Shown here piece after piece: positions 22,951 to 33,665 of a stretch of 64,000 nucleotides of DNA. This stretch comes from Sequoia sempervirens (Eukaryota > Streptophyta > Pinopsida > Cupressales > Cupressaceae). A program made the position numbers and the translations under genes. Below the pieces are notes generated by a model. The model saw nothing but the letters and a program-made list of their open reading frames with translations, was not told where the DNA came from and did no database searches. The stretch covers positions 47,871,414 through 47,935,413 of the forward strand of contig VDFB02018296.1 in NCBI GenBank assembly GCA_007258455.2, written 5' to 3'. How positions within the stretch are numbered: position 1 is the first letter of the stretch; every line of letters starts with the position of its first letter.

Positions 22951-24464
22951 CTTGTTGTGCCATGTCTGCTTTCAACAACGCTTGTTGTTGATCTTGCTGT
23001 TGTTGCGCTAATAGAGCTTTTTGTTGTGCTTGCTGTTGTTGGTCCAACAATGCTTGTTGTTGATCAGCTAGGGCTTGTTGTGCTGCTTCTTGTTGCTCTT
23101 GGTATTGCTCTAATGCTTGCTGATATGCAAGTTGTTGGGCTGCTTGTTGTTGTGTGAAGTATCAAGGCTGTGCCATGTTTCGCCGCGACCAATTTTTGTA
23201 GCTTGGATGTACCCAGCGGGTTTGCAGCGACTGGCGAAATGAAGCCAGGTTTGAGCGCCTGCGGCCGCAGCTTGTGTAGCACGTTGTTGTTGTTGCAACA
23301 AAGCTTGGGCTTGTGCCGCTTGTTGTGCTTGTTGTTGTTGCAGCAATGTTTGAGCTTGATTTTGCTATGAAGCTTGAGAAGCGTGCGTGGCTATAGGTGC
23401 TTGCTGAATTGTTTGATATTGTTGGAGCAATTGCTGGTATGCTTTGAATGCAGCATTGTAATGGCTTACTTGGCTTGGTCGCAATGGTGGTGGTGGTGGG
23501 ATCGGAATTGTGTTGGAAGTTTGAGATGTGCTTAGAGCGATGGTGGTGGTGGGAGGTTGCGATGTAAGGGGTGTGATGGGGGTAGTGGAAGTTTGAGGTA
23601 TAGTGGAGGTAGTGGTTGGAGTGAATGTGGTGATAGGTGCATTTGGGATGGGTGAAGTGATAGGAATGGTGGGACTAGGTAAAGTGGTAGGAATGGTAGA
23701 GATGAGCGAAATAGTGGGTCTTTGAGAGACCGTATTTTGATTAGCTATCATGCATTGGTTTGATGTGGATGGTGTGTTTGAAAGACGTGATGTACCCCTG
23801 CTGGTTAACATCGGATAAGACGGCGTTTAGGTGTTGTGAAATTGAAAAGGGATCCCAAACCAAAACATGGTGTTGACGCAGGGAGGTGCGGAATGGTTTG
23901 AATGCGGAAATTTTCTTGTGCAAATGAAGAGACAAATCCGTAAGGTCTCTCTATTTCGGACGAGCTTGCTTGTACCAAAGGTCTAGACACTTGTGTGTCA
24001 AGAGAAAATGATGAGGTGGTATGGTAAGGAACCTCAGATGTATCGATAAATCTAAGTGGGTTGTAAAGTGGATTTTGATGCGTGTTGAAGAGGGTATCAT
24101 CCTCATTGATAGTAGGTTCTATGGTGGTAATGGAAGTGGTTGATTGTGGAAGGGTGCTTTGGTCATTTGGTACAAGAAGCTCATCCTCAATAGTGTTGAG
24201 AATTGATGGATTTATTTTAGCCATTGCGCGAAGAAACTTTTGTAGTTTTGGTTGTTTGAGCATCTCAAGAACTTCTTCCTCACTTAGTTCTGTTGGTGTG
24301 ATGTCTTCCACCAAGACCTCTTTTTGTGGTTCGTGTGTAGTGATAGTGAGGTCTGGAAGTGGTGTGTTTTGGATTTCTGGAATGTTTTGGCTTAGATCAC
24401 TTGTGGTTGATGTTTCTTGATTTAACTCCATGTTCCTCTTGTGTTGTGATCTTGTTTGAACCAT
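22951..24464 (-). pseudogene. Gypsy gag N-terminal part, Gln-rich
   Basis: The likely start is the ATG at 24462-24464, giving MVQTRSQ, a very common beginning of plant gypsy gag. Next come an acidic stretch with TELSEEEVLEMLKQPKLQKF, a Thr/Ser/Pro-rich linker (about 23480-23790), PPPPPLRPSQVSHYNAAFKA and YQQLLQQYQTIQQAP, and then the Gln-rich repeat module (22980-23360). A frameshift lies between 23805 and 23811 and another near 23160-23280. The capsid core, zinc knuckle and all enzymes are absent. It serves the minus-strand element whose 5' LTR is at 27159-28421. A host Gln-rich regulator is a less likely reading. Confidence 0.65.
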
Positions 24465-27137
24465 AAAAGAGCAAACTAGGATGTGTAAAAGATCAAAGAT
24501 GTGAAGATGAAAGGTGTATGATATATGGGTGAGAATGGAGGTTTTGAATTTGTATTGAAAATCTTGATGTGATGCTAGGTACTTTGGGTTTGCTTTGATT
24601 GATGTTTGTTTGATGTTTAGACTTTGAATTCTATCTTTTGAATGTTGATGTTTGAGCAAGAGATATCCCCAAGATGTTTGAATGATGATCTAAAAAAGAT
24701 AACTAATGCTCATAAAGGATAATTTGATTTAGGAGTGAGAATAGGATGTGTCTACTCACAAGCTAACCAAAAGATAATCCAAATTAGTGATGGGAGAAGG
24801 ATGCATCTATCCACCATTAATTGGAACAAAGTGATAATTCAACTAAGCATGTGCAAAAGGATTCATTCACACACACTTGAGTTGAACAAGTTTGATGTTG
24901 ATGTTTGAAGAACTCAAAGTCTCATGTTTGAAAAGTTTTGATGTCTACCAAAGGAGCCTAGCATAGTTGTATCAAGATTTTCTCAAAATGTTGGTGAGAT
25001 GTTTATGGCTGTTGATGTTTTTGATGGATGAATGTTTGTTTTGATCTTAGAATGACCCTAGTTTATACTTTTGTTTAACAAGACCAAGGTATTGAAGAAC
25101 GTGTTATGCCCTAAGCAAGGTATCCAATCCCTTGAAACAATCTTTGATTTTGTGTGTAGTAAAATGAATATAAAGTGGGGTTGTCTCTTGAAGCATGTCG
25201 ATAGAAATTAGCCAACAACTTTTCTCTAAAATCATATAACCTTTTGAGTCTTTGTTGATGTTGTTTTGGGCTAAGTTTCCTTTTCTTGGGTTTTTGTATC
25301 TTGATCTTGTGAGAAATCATTGAAAAGACATGTGTGGGGCTCAATTGTTTATCTTTGCTTTTAATGACTTCTTTTTACCAAATACACTTTCTTGATTATG
25401 TTTCAAACTAAAGATGTCCTATGTCAAAATTCCTTTTCTTCCCACAAAGTGTTGTGTGGGAGTTCCAAGAAATTGAGGCAAAGGGATTTCCTAGGCTAAC
25501 CCTAGTTAGAGCAAATGACGATATAAATTCAAGTGATGAGAAACCTCTAAGGACATAATCCCAAGGGAAGGCAACAACACTTAAATTTGTCAAAAGGTAT
25601 TTGCTCTATCAAAAGGGGTTTGAAATTTGCATGATCATGTTTAAGTGTTTGTTTTTCCAATGTTTACGAACAAGCATGTGTTTTTGTAACCCAAAAGCAT
25701 GTACAATCCTATGGATGTGATAGACAATGTTTGTTGAGTCCCCACTTGGACAAGTCCAGCTACGCCTACTTTTAGCCGATGGTTAGATGCTTGACCCCAC
25801 TGGCTACCCTCCACGACACTCACTTATACGGGGCAGCCAAGCACCAACACCCATGAAACTCCCATGGCATGCTTTCCATCTCTACTAAAAGCCGTAGTTC
25901 TAAAGGCTCTTAACGAAATGCTCTTGCACCAACAAAACGCATTAAGGATTTTGGCAAATTCCCAGCACATGGGTTCTAGTATGACTTTCCGCTCTGTGAG
26001 GAGTTGACTCAACGTGGCAAGAGTCCCCTTCGATCCATCTTGGTTTGAGTCAACCACAGGATATTACGCTTCTTCCAATATCCACATTTATATCCCGCTG
26101 GAAATACTCTTGGCTTTAGAGTGTTACCGGTTGAGCCGTTCCCTTGGGTGATTACTTTTTCCCACAAGGCGGGCCCTCTAAGATAAACAAAAGCGAATGA
26201 AGAACAATATTCGTAACTCGATCAATCCTTGTAGGCAACAAAGAGAGAGAATGTACGCAACAAAGTCCCCACTCACACTCGCACAATAGTTTGTTCAATT
26301 TTAAGCCCAAATCGAAGTGTGGAGGTGATTGCTTTATCTCAACCCAAAGTCATGGAAAAGACCTTTTGATTCTCAAGATCGCTATAAAGCGCGAGAGAAG
26401 CGCATACGTCCTTTTCCAATGGCTTTAGTCTAAGTAAGCCCTCACAAACAAACAAAACTACACTTGTTCTTTTTAAACCCTCAAATGCAATGATGATTTC
26501 ATTTTAAAGCACCAAATGAAGTGTGAGAAATTGCCTTGTTCAATTGTTAATCCAATAAAACCAAATCTAGTAAGTTGTGATCCTAAAGTTCATTTTAACC
26601 TTTGCAAGAAATGAAAAAGGTTCTTTTTAATCCCAATTGAAAACTAGTGTCCTAAGAAGGAGAAGGATGACAAATTCTTTGAAGAAGTGTTAAACAAACA
26701 CTTAAGTGTTAAAAAACACTTTGATTAGATAAAATATCATCTCCATGCTCCTCTTTCTTTTGATTTCAATTTCCAACCTACAAAAGTGATCAAAATGTTA
26801 GATGAGATCAAAAGAAACAAAAGGATATAGGGGTTAGATAAACCATTTACCAAAACACTCTAAAACTTAGCCAAGTTATCATGTGTTTACTTTAAATGTA
26901 AATTTGAAAATTTTAACTAATTTAAAGTTAAGAAACACCTACACCATTGGATAGCTTGTGAAATTCTACCCTATTTTAAAAAAAAAAGCATCAAAAAAGA
27001 CCTACGTATGACCAAGATATGGTCATTTTAAAATTGACTCTAAAAACACTAAAATAGTGATCATATGCGGGTTAATGAATAGTGCTGTCAAAAAACAGCG
27101 AAATTTTATAAAAAAACGTGTTGGATTTGAGGTGTAT
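24465..27137 (-). other. Long untranslated leader of the minus-strand gypsy element
   Basis: About 2.7 kb separate the primer site (27155) from the gag start (24464). I see no coding region in it. Similar long leaders are known in large plant gypsy elements. The part near 25740-26160 is somewhat richer in GC. Confidence 0.5.
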
Positions 27138-27155
27138 GCCCTCCTTCTAGCGCCA
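27138..27155 (-). promoter_or_regulatory. Primer-binding site TGGCGCTAGAAGGAGGGC
   Basis: Three bases inside the LTR end, the minus strand reads TGGCGCTAGAAGGAGGGC, which begins with TGGCGC as many plant gypsy primer sites do. It fixes orientation and the LTR boundary. I cannot assign the tRNA with certainty. Confidence 0.75.
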
Positions 27156-27158
27156 ATA

Positions 27159-28421
27159 TGTGAACCATTTGAATCTATACCTTGCACAAACACAATAAAC
27201 ATGCAAACAATTAGATCAAACACAAGATTAGAAACCAATAATTCCTCAAGAAATCCATTTGAAATTTGCAAAAGATAAGAAATGAAAATGAAGAACACAA
27301 ATGAAACAATTAAATCCTATCTAATGCAAGCAAACTCTTGATCTCTTGAGGGAGTTGGTGCAAATAGGTGTGTGGAGATTTGCCCTTTCCCAACTCCTTG
27401 AATGCAAATGTTGATTGAAGATGATTGATCCACTTGATGAAGACTTTGAATGTATGCTCCAAGCTTAAAATCTGCAAAAAAACCTAGCTATGATTCAATG
27501 AGATGGATGAGAATTGCTAAGTATTTTAGCATGGTAACTTTGCTTGAGATGTGGATGATAAAATGAATGGTGAAGCATTGTATTTATAGAATGAAAAGTT
27601 GAAGAGATGTCCAAATTTGATCAATGTGGGACAAAGATTCAACCAATGATATAATGCCACTTGTCAACATGTGAGAGGATGAAGGTTGAGCAAGTTTTGA
27701 GGATTGTGCAAGTTTGAAATTTGAATTTGATGAGATGACATGTTTAGGGGGATGAAAAATGAGTTAAATGCCAAGTGGGAGACATGTAAGAGACAATGTA
27801 AGAGCTTTAAATGCTTTGTTGGATGGACAAGTCCTTTTGGGGGGAGATTTCAAATTTGAGGAATATTCCCACTTAGATGCCTTTTTTGAATGAAAATAGG
27901 GAATTATTAAATCAAATAAATGATTTAATTGTGCAAGTTGCAAAATCTAGAGGATTTGAGTGATTAGGATTAAATTAATTAGGATTTGATTAATTTAAGG
28001 GGATATTTAACTGTTGGATAATTTGATTTTGGATTTTAATTTAAATCAAAAAGAAAGGAATATGATAAGAGGCTAATTAAATAAAGATTTTGATTTATTT
28101 AATTAAAAGGGATGGTACTAGATTAAATTAAATAAGGTTTTAATTTATTTAATTTAATGATAGACTTTAGAGATTTAATCAAATAAATTGATTATTTAAT
28201 TAAATAGGGATAATTAGATCAGATGAATTGATTTAATTAACAAGAGAAAGTGACTTAATTAGACAAAATAATTTATTTAATTAAGAGACGAATATTGATG
28301 AATTTAATCAGATAGGGGAATTTGATTAAACAGTTAGACCGAGGGATGATTTAGGAAGAAACGATGTTAGTAGATCAAAGTTAGATGCGCAATGTCAACT
28401 TGTACATTTTGCATGTCTACA
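27159..28421 (-). mobile_element. 5' LTR (1263 bp) of the minus-strand gypsy element
   Basis: On the minus strand it begins TGTAGACATGC and ends GGTTCACA. The first third (28380 down to about 27890) is packed with AATTAAAT/ATTTAATT palindromic words, a feature also seen near 8400-8480 in the solo LTR. The LTR start cuts into the end of the proline-rich ORF at 28417-28860, so the insertion is later than that ORF. No intact 3' LTR is in the window. Confidence 0.75.
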
Positions 28422-28860
28422 GTAAGAGAGACCATCCAAATAAAATTATCTCATTTGTTCTCTCTCGTCGATGCCTATCAAGATCAGAATCGATAATCCT
28501 GATGGAATCAACAACGTTTTTCATCACAGATTGAAAACATCTCACATGTGGAGGAATCAATGCTTGACTCTGCATAACATTGATTTGATTTTGTAAGGAT
28601 GCAACTTGATTATTTATACGTGCTCTCAAGCGAGCCTCGTCAGATGCGATAGGTGTTGGATGTGGCATATTAGGTGGAGGGGGAGGTGGAGGTGGAGGTG
28701 GAGGGGGACGGGGATGGGGACGGGGATGGGGACGAGGAGGTGAAGGTGGAGGTGGAGGGGGACGAGGAGGTGGATGTGGCTGTGGCTGAGGTGGCAGATT
28801 GATGATATCATCAATGTTAAAATCATCCATGATATGTTCGATATAAATGTGCACTTGCAT
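28417..28860 (-). CDS. Small proline-rich/coiled-coil protein, copy 1 (3' end altered)
   Basis: The start is taken at MQVH (28860) because the second copy at 29930 has the same start, and both have another Met exactly ten residues later (MDDFN here, MDPFN there). A Pro/Arg/His-rich block covers about residues 21-65. Then a helical part begins with ARINNQVASLQNQINVMQSQ, followed by PPHVRCFQSVMKNVVDSIRI. The reading ends in the first bases of the gypsy LTR (stop at 28417-28419), so the natural C-terminus is probably lost. No domain family is recognised. No TATA box was identified. It could be a host gene, an exon or an ORF of an unknown mobile element. Confidence 0.45.
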   Translation of the reverse strand: MQVHIYIEHIMDDFNIDDIINLPPQPQPHPPPRPPPPPPSPPRPHPRPHPRPPPPPPPPPPPPNMPHPTPIASDEARLRARINNQVASLQNQINVMQSQALIPPHVRCFQSVMKNVVDSIRIIDSDLDRHRRERTNEIILFGWSLLL

Positions 28861-28890
28861 TAAATCATACAAAATAGGATGTGCATACAT

Positions 28891-29199
28891 ATATTAAGAT
28901 CATAGATTTAATTGAAATAGGATGAGCAACATATATATTAAGATCATATAATTAATTGAAATGCACATATATATATACATTGATTGTTCAACTCAAGAGC
29001 ATGTCCATACAAAATTTAAAATTTAACATGTACATGTACATTTAAAATAAAAAATATGATGCATACAGATCATTAAACTAAACTATATACATACATACAA
29101 ATTTCAAAATTTAAGAACTATATATATGCAAATTTTTAATACATGCACATACATACTAAACAATAAACTTGAAACATTTACAAAAGCTCATTTTATGTC

Positions 29200-29267
<68 letters not shown>

Positions 29268-29558
29268 TAATTACAATTTTTCAGCAGGAGAAATCATGAT
29301 CTAGTAGATAGTCATAAAATATATACTATTATATATTATTCATTATAAGTTCATAAATTCCACCAAATTCATAAATCCATGTCACTAAAAATATCCATCT
29401 AGAACCAAATTCATAAATTCATGTCACTAAAAATATCCATCCAACCAAATTTATAAATTCATCACAAAATATCCATTGTTCACCAAATTTATAAATTCAT
29501 AACTATTTAAGATCATTGTCTTAATTTAGAAACTATTGTGGCTCTCTACTGCACCTCT
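28891..29558. repeat. Intergenic: (AC)n run and short tandem repeat
   Basis: A pure AC run of about 30 repeats occupies 29202-29262. At 29358-29500 a phrase of about 45-55 bases (ACCAAATTCATAAATTCATG then TCACTAAAAATATCCATC) recurs about four times with drift. No gene is seen. Confidence 0.85.
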
Positions 29559-29930
29559 TCATTTCTTTGTGTTTTCCTTTTCAGAATTGAAAGTTCTCCT
29601 CTCCTCAAGCCATTGTTGATGCTCATCTAAGATTCCATCCATAGCCTTGACAACATCAACAAGGGTTTGCATCCTAGATGCAAACATCCTCACAGGAGGT
29701 GCGACACATTCTTCATTTTGAATAATGTTGATTTGATCTTGGATGGTTCTAACATTGGCATTGATTTGTGCTTGCAGCATGTTCATGATTTTAGGTGGTG
29801 GAGGTGGGGGGTTATGAGGTGGAGTGGGTGGAGGTGGAGGTGAAGGTGGTGGAGATGGATGGTGTGGAGGTGGATTGCGAATATTATTGAATGGATCCAT
29901 GTGATCTTTAAGATATGAGTGAACCTGCAT
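29559..29930 (-). CDS. Small proline-rich/coiled-coil protein, copy 2 (123 aa)
   Basis: It begins MQVHSYLKDHMDPFN, has a Pro/His-rich block at about residues 20-47, then AQINANVRTIQDQINIIQN, then PPVRMFASRMQTLVDVVKAM and a charged tail ending ENTKK. The order and spacing match copy 1 although many residues differ, and the frame has stayed open in both. That argues for past selection on the protein. The helical part looks able to form a coiled coil. There is no signal peptide or membrane segment. The function is unknown. Confidence 0.5.
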   Translation of the reverse strand: MQVHSYLKDHMDPFNNIRNPPPHHPSPPPSPPPPPTPPHNPPPPPPKIMNMLQAQINANVRTIQDQINIIQNEECVAPPVRMFASRMQTLVDVVKAMDGILDEHQQWLEERRTFNSEKENTKK

Positions 29931-30095
29931 TAGATTTGTAATTTCAAGATGTAAGATACATGTTTAGGAAATACCTTTAAACCATTCAATATAAATGGCC
30001 TTAAATAATTGAATACAAATGATAAAATATGTAAGCCTCATTATGTCTAAGGCACATGTTACTTGAATGAAAATACAATTAACTATTAATAGTAT

Positions 30096-31078
30096 ATAAT
30101 CTTGCAGGATCTTATTATTGTTAAATTTGGTTGCCTTGGGCAACTTTGATCACCAAATTTTAAGAACTTCTTTGATCCCCTTAAGAAATGTCATATTGGG
30201 ACCTCTTAAGAAATTGAATTACGATTTAGGGTGATAGGATGGCTTAAGGGGATCTATGTCTAGTGAGGTCCTAAGAGAAAATGGCGTGGCTCAAGTGAAT
30301 AAAATTTGGCGAAGTTGCCCAAGGCAACCAAATTTCATTAAGATCCTTTAAAGAAAAAAAGATGGCTTTAGGGTTTAGGGTTTAGAGTTTAGAGTTTAGG
30401 GTTTAGGGTAATAGGATAGCTTAAGGGGATCTACATGTAGTAAAATCCTAGGACAAAATTACATGGCATAAGGGAATGGAATTTGGTGGAGTTGCCTAAG
30501 GCAACCAAATTTCATTAAGAGCCTAAGAAAAAATGATGGCTTTAGGGTTTAGGGTTTAGAGTTTAGAGTTTAGGGTTTAGGGTAATATGATAACTTAAGG
30601 GGATATATGTAGTAAGATCCTATGACAAAATTACATGGCATAAGGGAATGAAATTTGGTGGATTTTCCTAAGACAACCAAATTTCACTTTAAGGTCAGGT
30701 AGGACAAAATGAATGGTTTAGTGTTTAGGGTTTAGATTTTAGAGTTCAGGGTTTAGGGTTTACAAAACTTAGGGTGAAGTTTTGGTGCCCATTGAATATA
30801 ATGAACTTGCAAGTTAGTGAAGAACATTTTCTTGTGGAATAGTTGATTGAGATCTACTCTTGTTTCAACTGACCAACCTAGATCATGAAATCTCATTCAT
30901 ATTATAATCTTGCATGATCTTATTATTGTTAAATTTGGTTGCCTTGGGCAACTTCACCAAATTTTAAGAACTTCTTTGATCCCCTTAAGAAATGTCATAT
31001 TGGGACCCCTTAAGAAACCGATTTACGATTTAGGGTGATAGGATGGCTTAAGGGGATCTAGATGTCTAGTGAGATCCA
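30096..31078. repeat. Tandem/direct repeat block with telomere-like TTTAGGG runs
   Basis: A segment of about 175 bases at 30096-30272 recurs at 30902-31077 (GTTGCCTTGGGCAAC, TTTGATCCCCTTAAGAAATG, GTGATAGGATGGCTTAAGGG). Between them are three units of about 175 bases with AAGGCAACCAAATTTCA and then a block of TTTAGGG/TTTAGAG at 30367-30410, 30541-30583 and 30721-30762. The GTTGCC...GGCAAC word also lies in inverted orientation inside these units. No gene is present. Confidence 0.85.
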
Positions 31079-32329
31079 AATTAGTCATACTATGGCCTCA
31101 CTGGTTCCATCTAGCTCTGGGTCAAAAGTGTTTACCCCTCTAATAAAAAAAAGTATCATGTTAAAAATGAATCAATCTATACATATCACAAAAATAACAT
31201 ACATCTATCAAAACAAGTAAAAATTTCCTCCTACATTAGAGGATATCAAAATAAATATGAAATATTTTAATAATTATACTTGTAATCACTTATTAATAAA
31301 TTATATCATACATAATTTTAATCACATGATAAAGGAATAAATATACATATGTAGAAGATACAAAAGTAAAAAGAGGCTAGTCACATGGATCTTGATCCTT
31401 CTAGAGGAAGTGCCTAGATTTGTGTATTTTGTGTAGGACTCTATGTAGGTGTTGGGACCTTCACCTCTCTCCTTGTATATTTCCAACAATCCCACTCACT
31501 CCCTCTATAGAATTATTTCCTTTGTTATTATCTAGTTCTTTTAATCTTCTAAATTAACCTTTTATTTATAGGAGCATAATATGAATCCTCCCCCTATCTC
31601 TATTGTAATAATAGCATAGTTCCTCCAACCTATCATCATGTACCTCCTCCCTTTCCCATGTAATAGGTGTACCTTAGGTGTTAAATGGTTCCATCTTGGT
31701 CTCCTTATTGATGCATTTGTATCCTTCCACATAAATCTATAGTAGTATCAAAATATAGGTAATTTTATGGTTATTGAATCTCTCTTAATTGCTAAAGAAT
31801 CTGTTATGATTGAGGATGGGTGGATTATTATCTAGGATCACATCTTAAAAATCCTATAGCGGTCATGGTATGTGTTTCTTAATACATATATTCCCATACA
31901 AACCTCTTTCCATGTATTATCAACTCTCCTATATAATAGACACCTTACTAGATTTAGATTTCATATGATATATACCCAAGTGTTTCCAATTGGAATTGCT
32001 ATAATTATACTTTTATGGTATTCTAGATATTCATAATAGTTTTCATAAATCTACCAAATAGACCCATTATTGACATTCAACCTACATAATTTTAGGTATG
32101 TCTAATGAAAGAAACTTTACCCATAGCACTCTCACTCGCGCTCTCCTATCTTGTGGATATAATAGAATAAAGTTTTCTTCCAATGATTTAGATCCCTAAT
32201 GATCATGTCTAAGTGTCATAGAGAGTGATCATCCACTCTTCATAAACTTGTAGAAACCAAAAGGTTTTATATTATGTGTTCAAATAAGTGAAAACATTAC
32301 AAAAAGCTCTATTGAATGGTGACAATAGA
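31079..32329. other. AT-rich filler, no gene seen
   Basis: No frame, RNA structure or element boundary stands out across this stretch. It separates the main telomere-like repeat block from a fourth partial unit. Confidence 0.5.
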
Positions 32330-32480
32330 GGGTTTTTTAAGGCAACCAAATTTCATTTTAAGGTCCTAAGACAAAATTCAAATGCTTTAGTGTTGAGGGT
32401 TTAGATTTTATAGTTTAGGGTCTAGGGTTTAGCAAACTTAGGGTGAAGTTTGGGTGGCCCTTGGAATAATTTAGACTTGC
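32330..32480. repeat. Fourth, isolated copy of the telomere-like unit
   Basis: AAGGCAACCAAATTTCATTT, a TTTAGGG-derived run (32394-32432) and AACTTAGGGTGAAGTTTGGG match 30672-30820. It lies about 1.5 kb from the main block, so sequence was inserted between the units or the unit is mobile. Confidence 0.75.
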
Positions 32481-32739
32481 AAGCTAGTGCCAATTGGAAT
32501 CGATTGTATGTGCTTAGATTTATGAATTTGCTAACTAAATTTGAAAACAGACATCAAGATAAACTTTATGAATTTTAACTATTCTTTAACATATTGTTTT
32601 CTAATCTAATTATAATTTAACATTGAAACTAAAGTTTAACATATCATTTTTTCCATACAATGCAAATAAAATTTAAAACATTTAAGCAATGCAAATGACT
32701 TTTTTTTAGCTCGAAATTACCTAGTTTTCAAAATCAATA

Positions 32740-33060
32740 TGATTTGTTCGATTTCAATTTAGGGTTTTAATTTTTATTTTTGTTCCAATTCAATTTAGGG
32801 TTTCAATTTCTAAGCAATTAGGGTTTTTAATGCAATTTTTTCGTTTCAGTTCAAACTAGGGTTTTCAAATTCAATTTTTTTCGTTTGATTTGAATTCAAG
32901 GTTTCAAAAAGCTTCATTAGGGTTTCTAAATGCAATTTTTTTATTTCATTTCAATTTCTAGGGTTTTGAAATGCAATTTTTTTTGTTTTGTTTCAATTAG
33001 GGTTTTCAAATTAATTTTTTTTTGGTTTAATCGAACAATTTAGGTTTCAAAAGTTAAATT
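32740..33060. repeat. Short irregular repeats built on TTAGGGTTT and TTTCAATT
   Basis: The word AGGGTTT or TAGGTTTC recurs about every 35-60 bases, together with TTTTTTCGTTT and CAATTTAGGG. AGGGTTT is also the telobox word of plant promoters, but here its density reflects a decayed low-copy repeat in T-rich DNA. Confidence 0.6.
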
Positions 33061-33314
33061 TTGTTTGTAAAACACAATTCAAAGTTCATTTTTTCATTTC
33101 TATTAAAAAATCTTTAGGTTTCATTGCATTTTTTCATCTATTTTTACAATTACTCATTTATACTATAACAGGAAAAAAAAATGCTCAAAACATGAAATAA
33201 ATTAAAAAAAAACATGCTAAATTCACTTATTTTCTTCACAATTTCAATAAAAAATGGTAAAATACAAAAAAACAGGGTGTGGGCGAGTACCTGTAGCTGT
33301 TTGTGGGGGTCATG

Positions 33315-33600
33315 ATCGCCTGTACTTGGGATCCTGTCTGCTGTGAAATGAACTCTATTTTTTTAAAAATAAATAACAATATAAAATAGGATCCCAATTT
33401 TTACAAATCGTGATCCTGTTTCGTAGTAATCGGGATCCCGTTCCTTCTCCATTGGTTCGGGGTCCTATAGGAAACAAGATCCCTATTTTTAAAAAGTGGG
33501 ATCCCATTTCTTGTTTAGGCTCGGGATCCCGAAGCTAAACGGGATCTCGATTTTTAAAAATCGGGATCCCGTTTATTGAAATAGGGATCCTGTTTTTGCA
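33315..33600. repeat. Dense cluster of GGGATCCC palindromes
   Basis: About eleven words of the type GGGATCCC or one-base variants occur in some 285 bases (near 33328, 33381, 33408, 33431, 33459, 33478, 33497, 33522, 33541, 33562 and 33583), often joined by ATTTTTAAAAAT. At 33537-33574 they form a 38-base palindrome with a single mismatch, whose arms begin AAACGGGATC. It lies just past the 3' end of the gag/protease relic at 33666. Confidence 0.85.
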
Positions 33601-33665
33601 ATGCTAATTTCAATTTTTTGGCTAAGGAAAAAACTTCCACGTTTCGTGGACTCAACTTTGTTCAC

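Noticed and set aside
22191..23370. Gln-rich ORFs as a host transcription factor
   Set aside because: They continue in frame with a MVQTRSQ gag start and lie behind a gypsy primer site and LTR.
30367..30762. A chromosome end or telomere fusion
   Set aside because: The TTTAGGG blocks are about 40 bases, degenerate, and fixed within a tandem unit.
32740..33060. Telobox (AAACCCTA-type) promoter cluster
   Set aside because: The AGGGTTT words are spread through a decayed T-rich repeat and no gene start is nearby.
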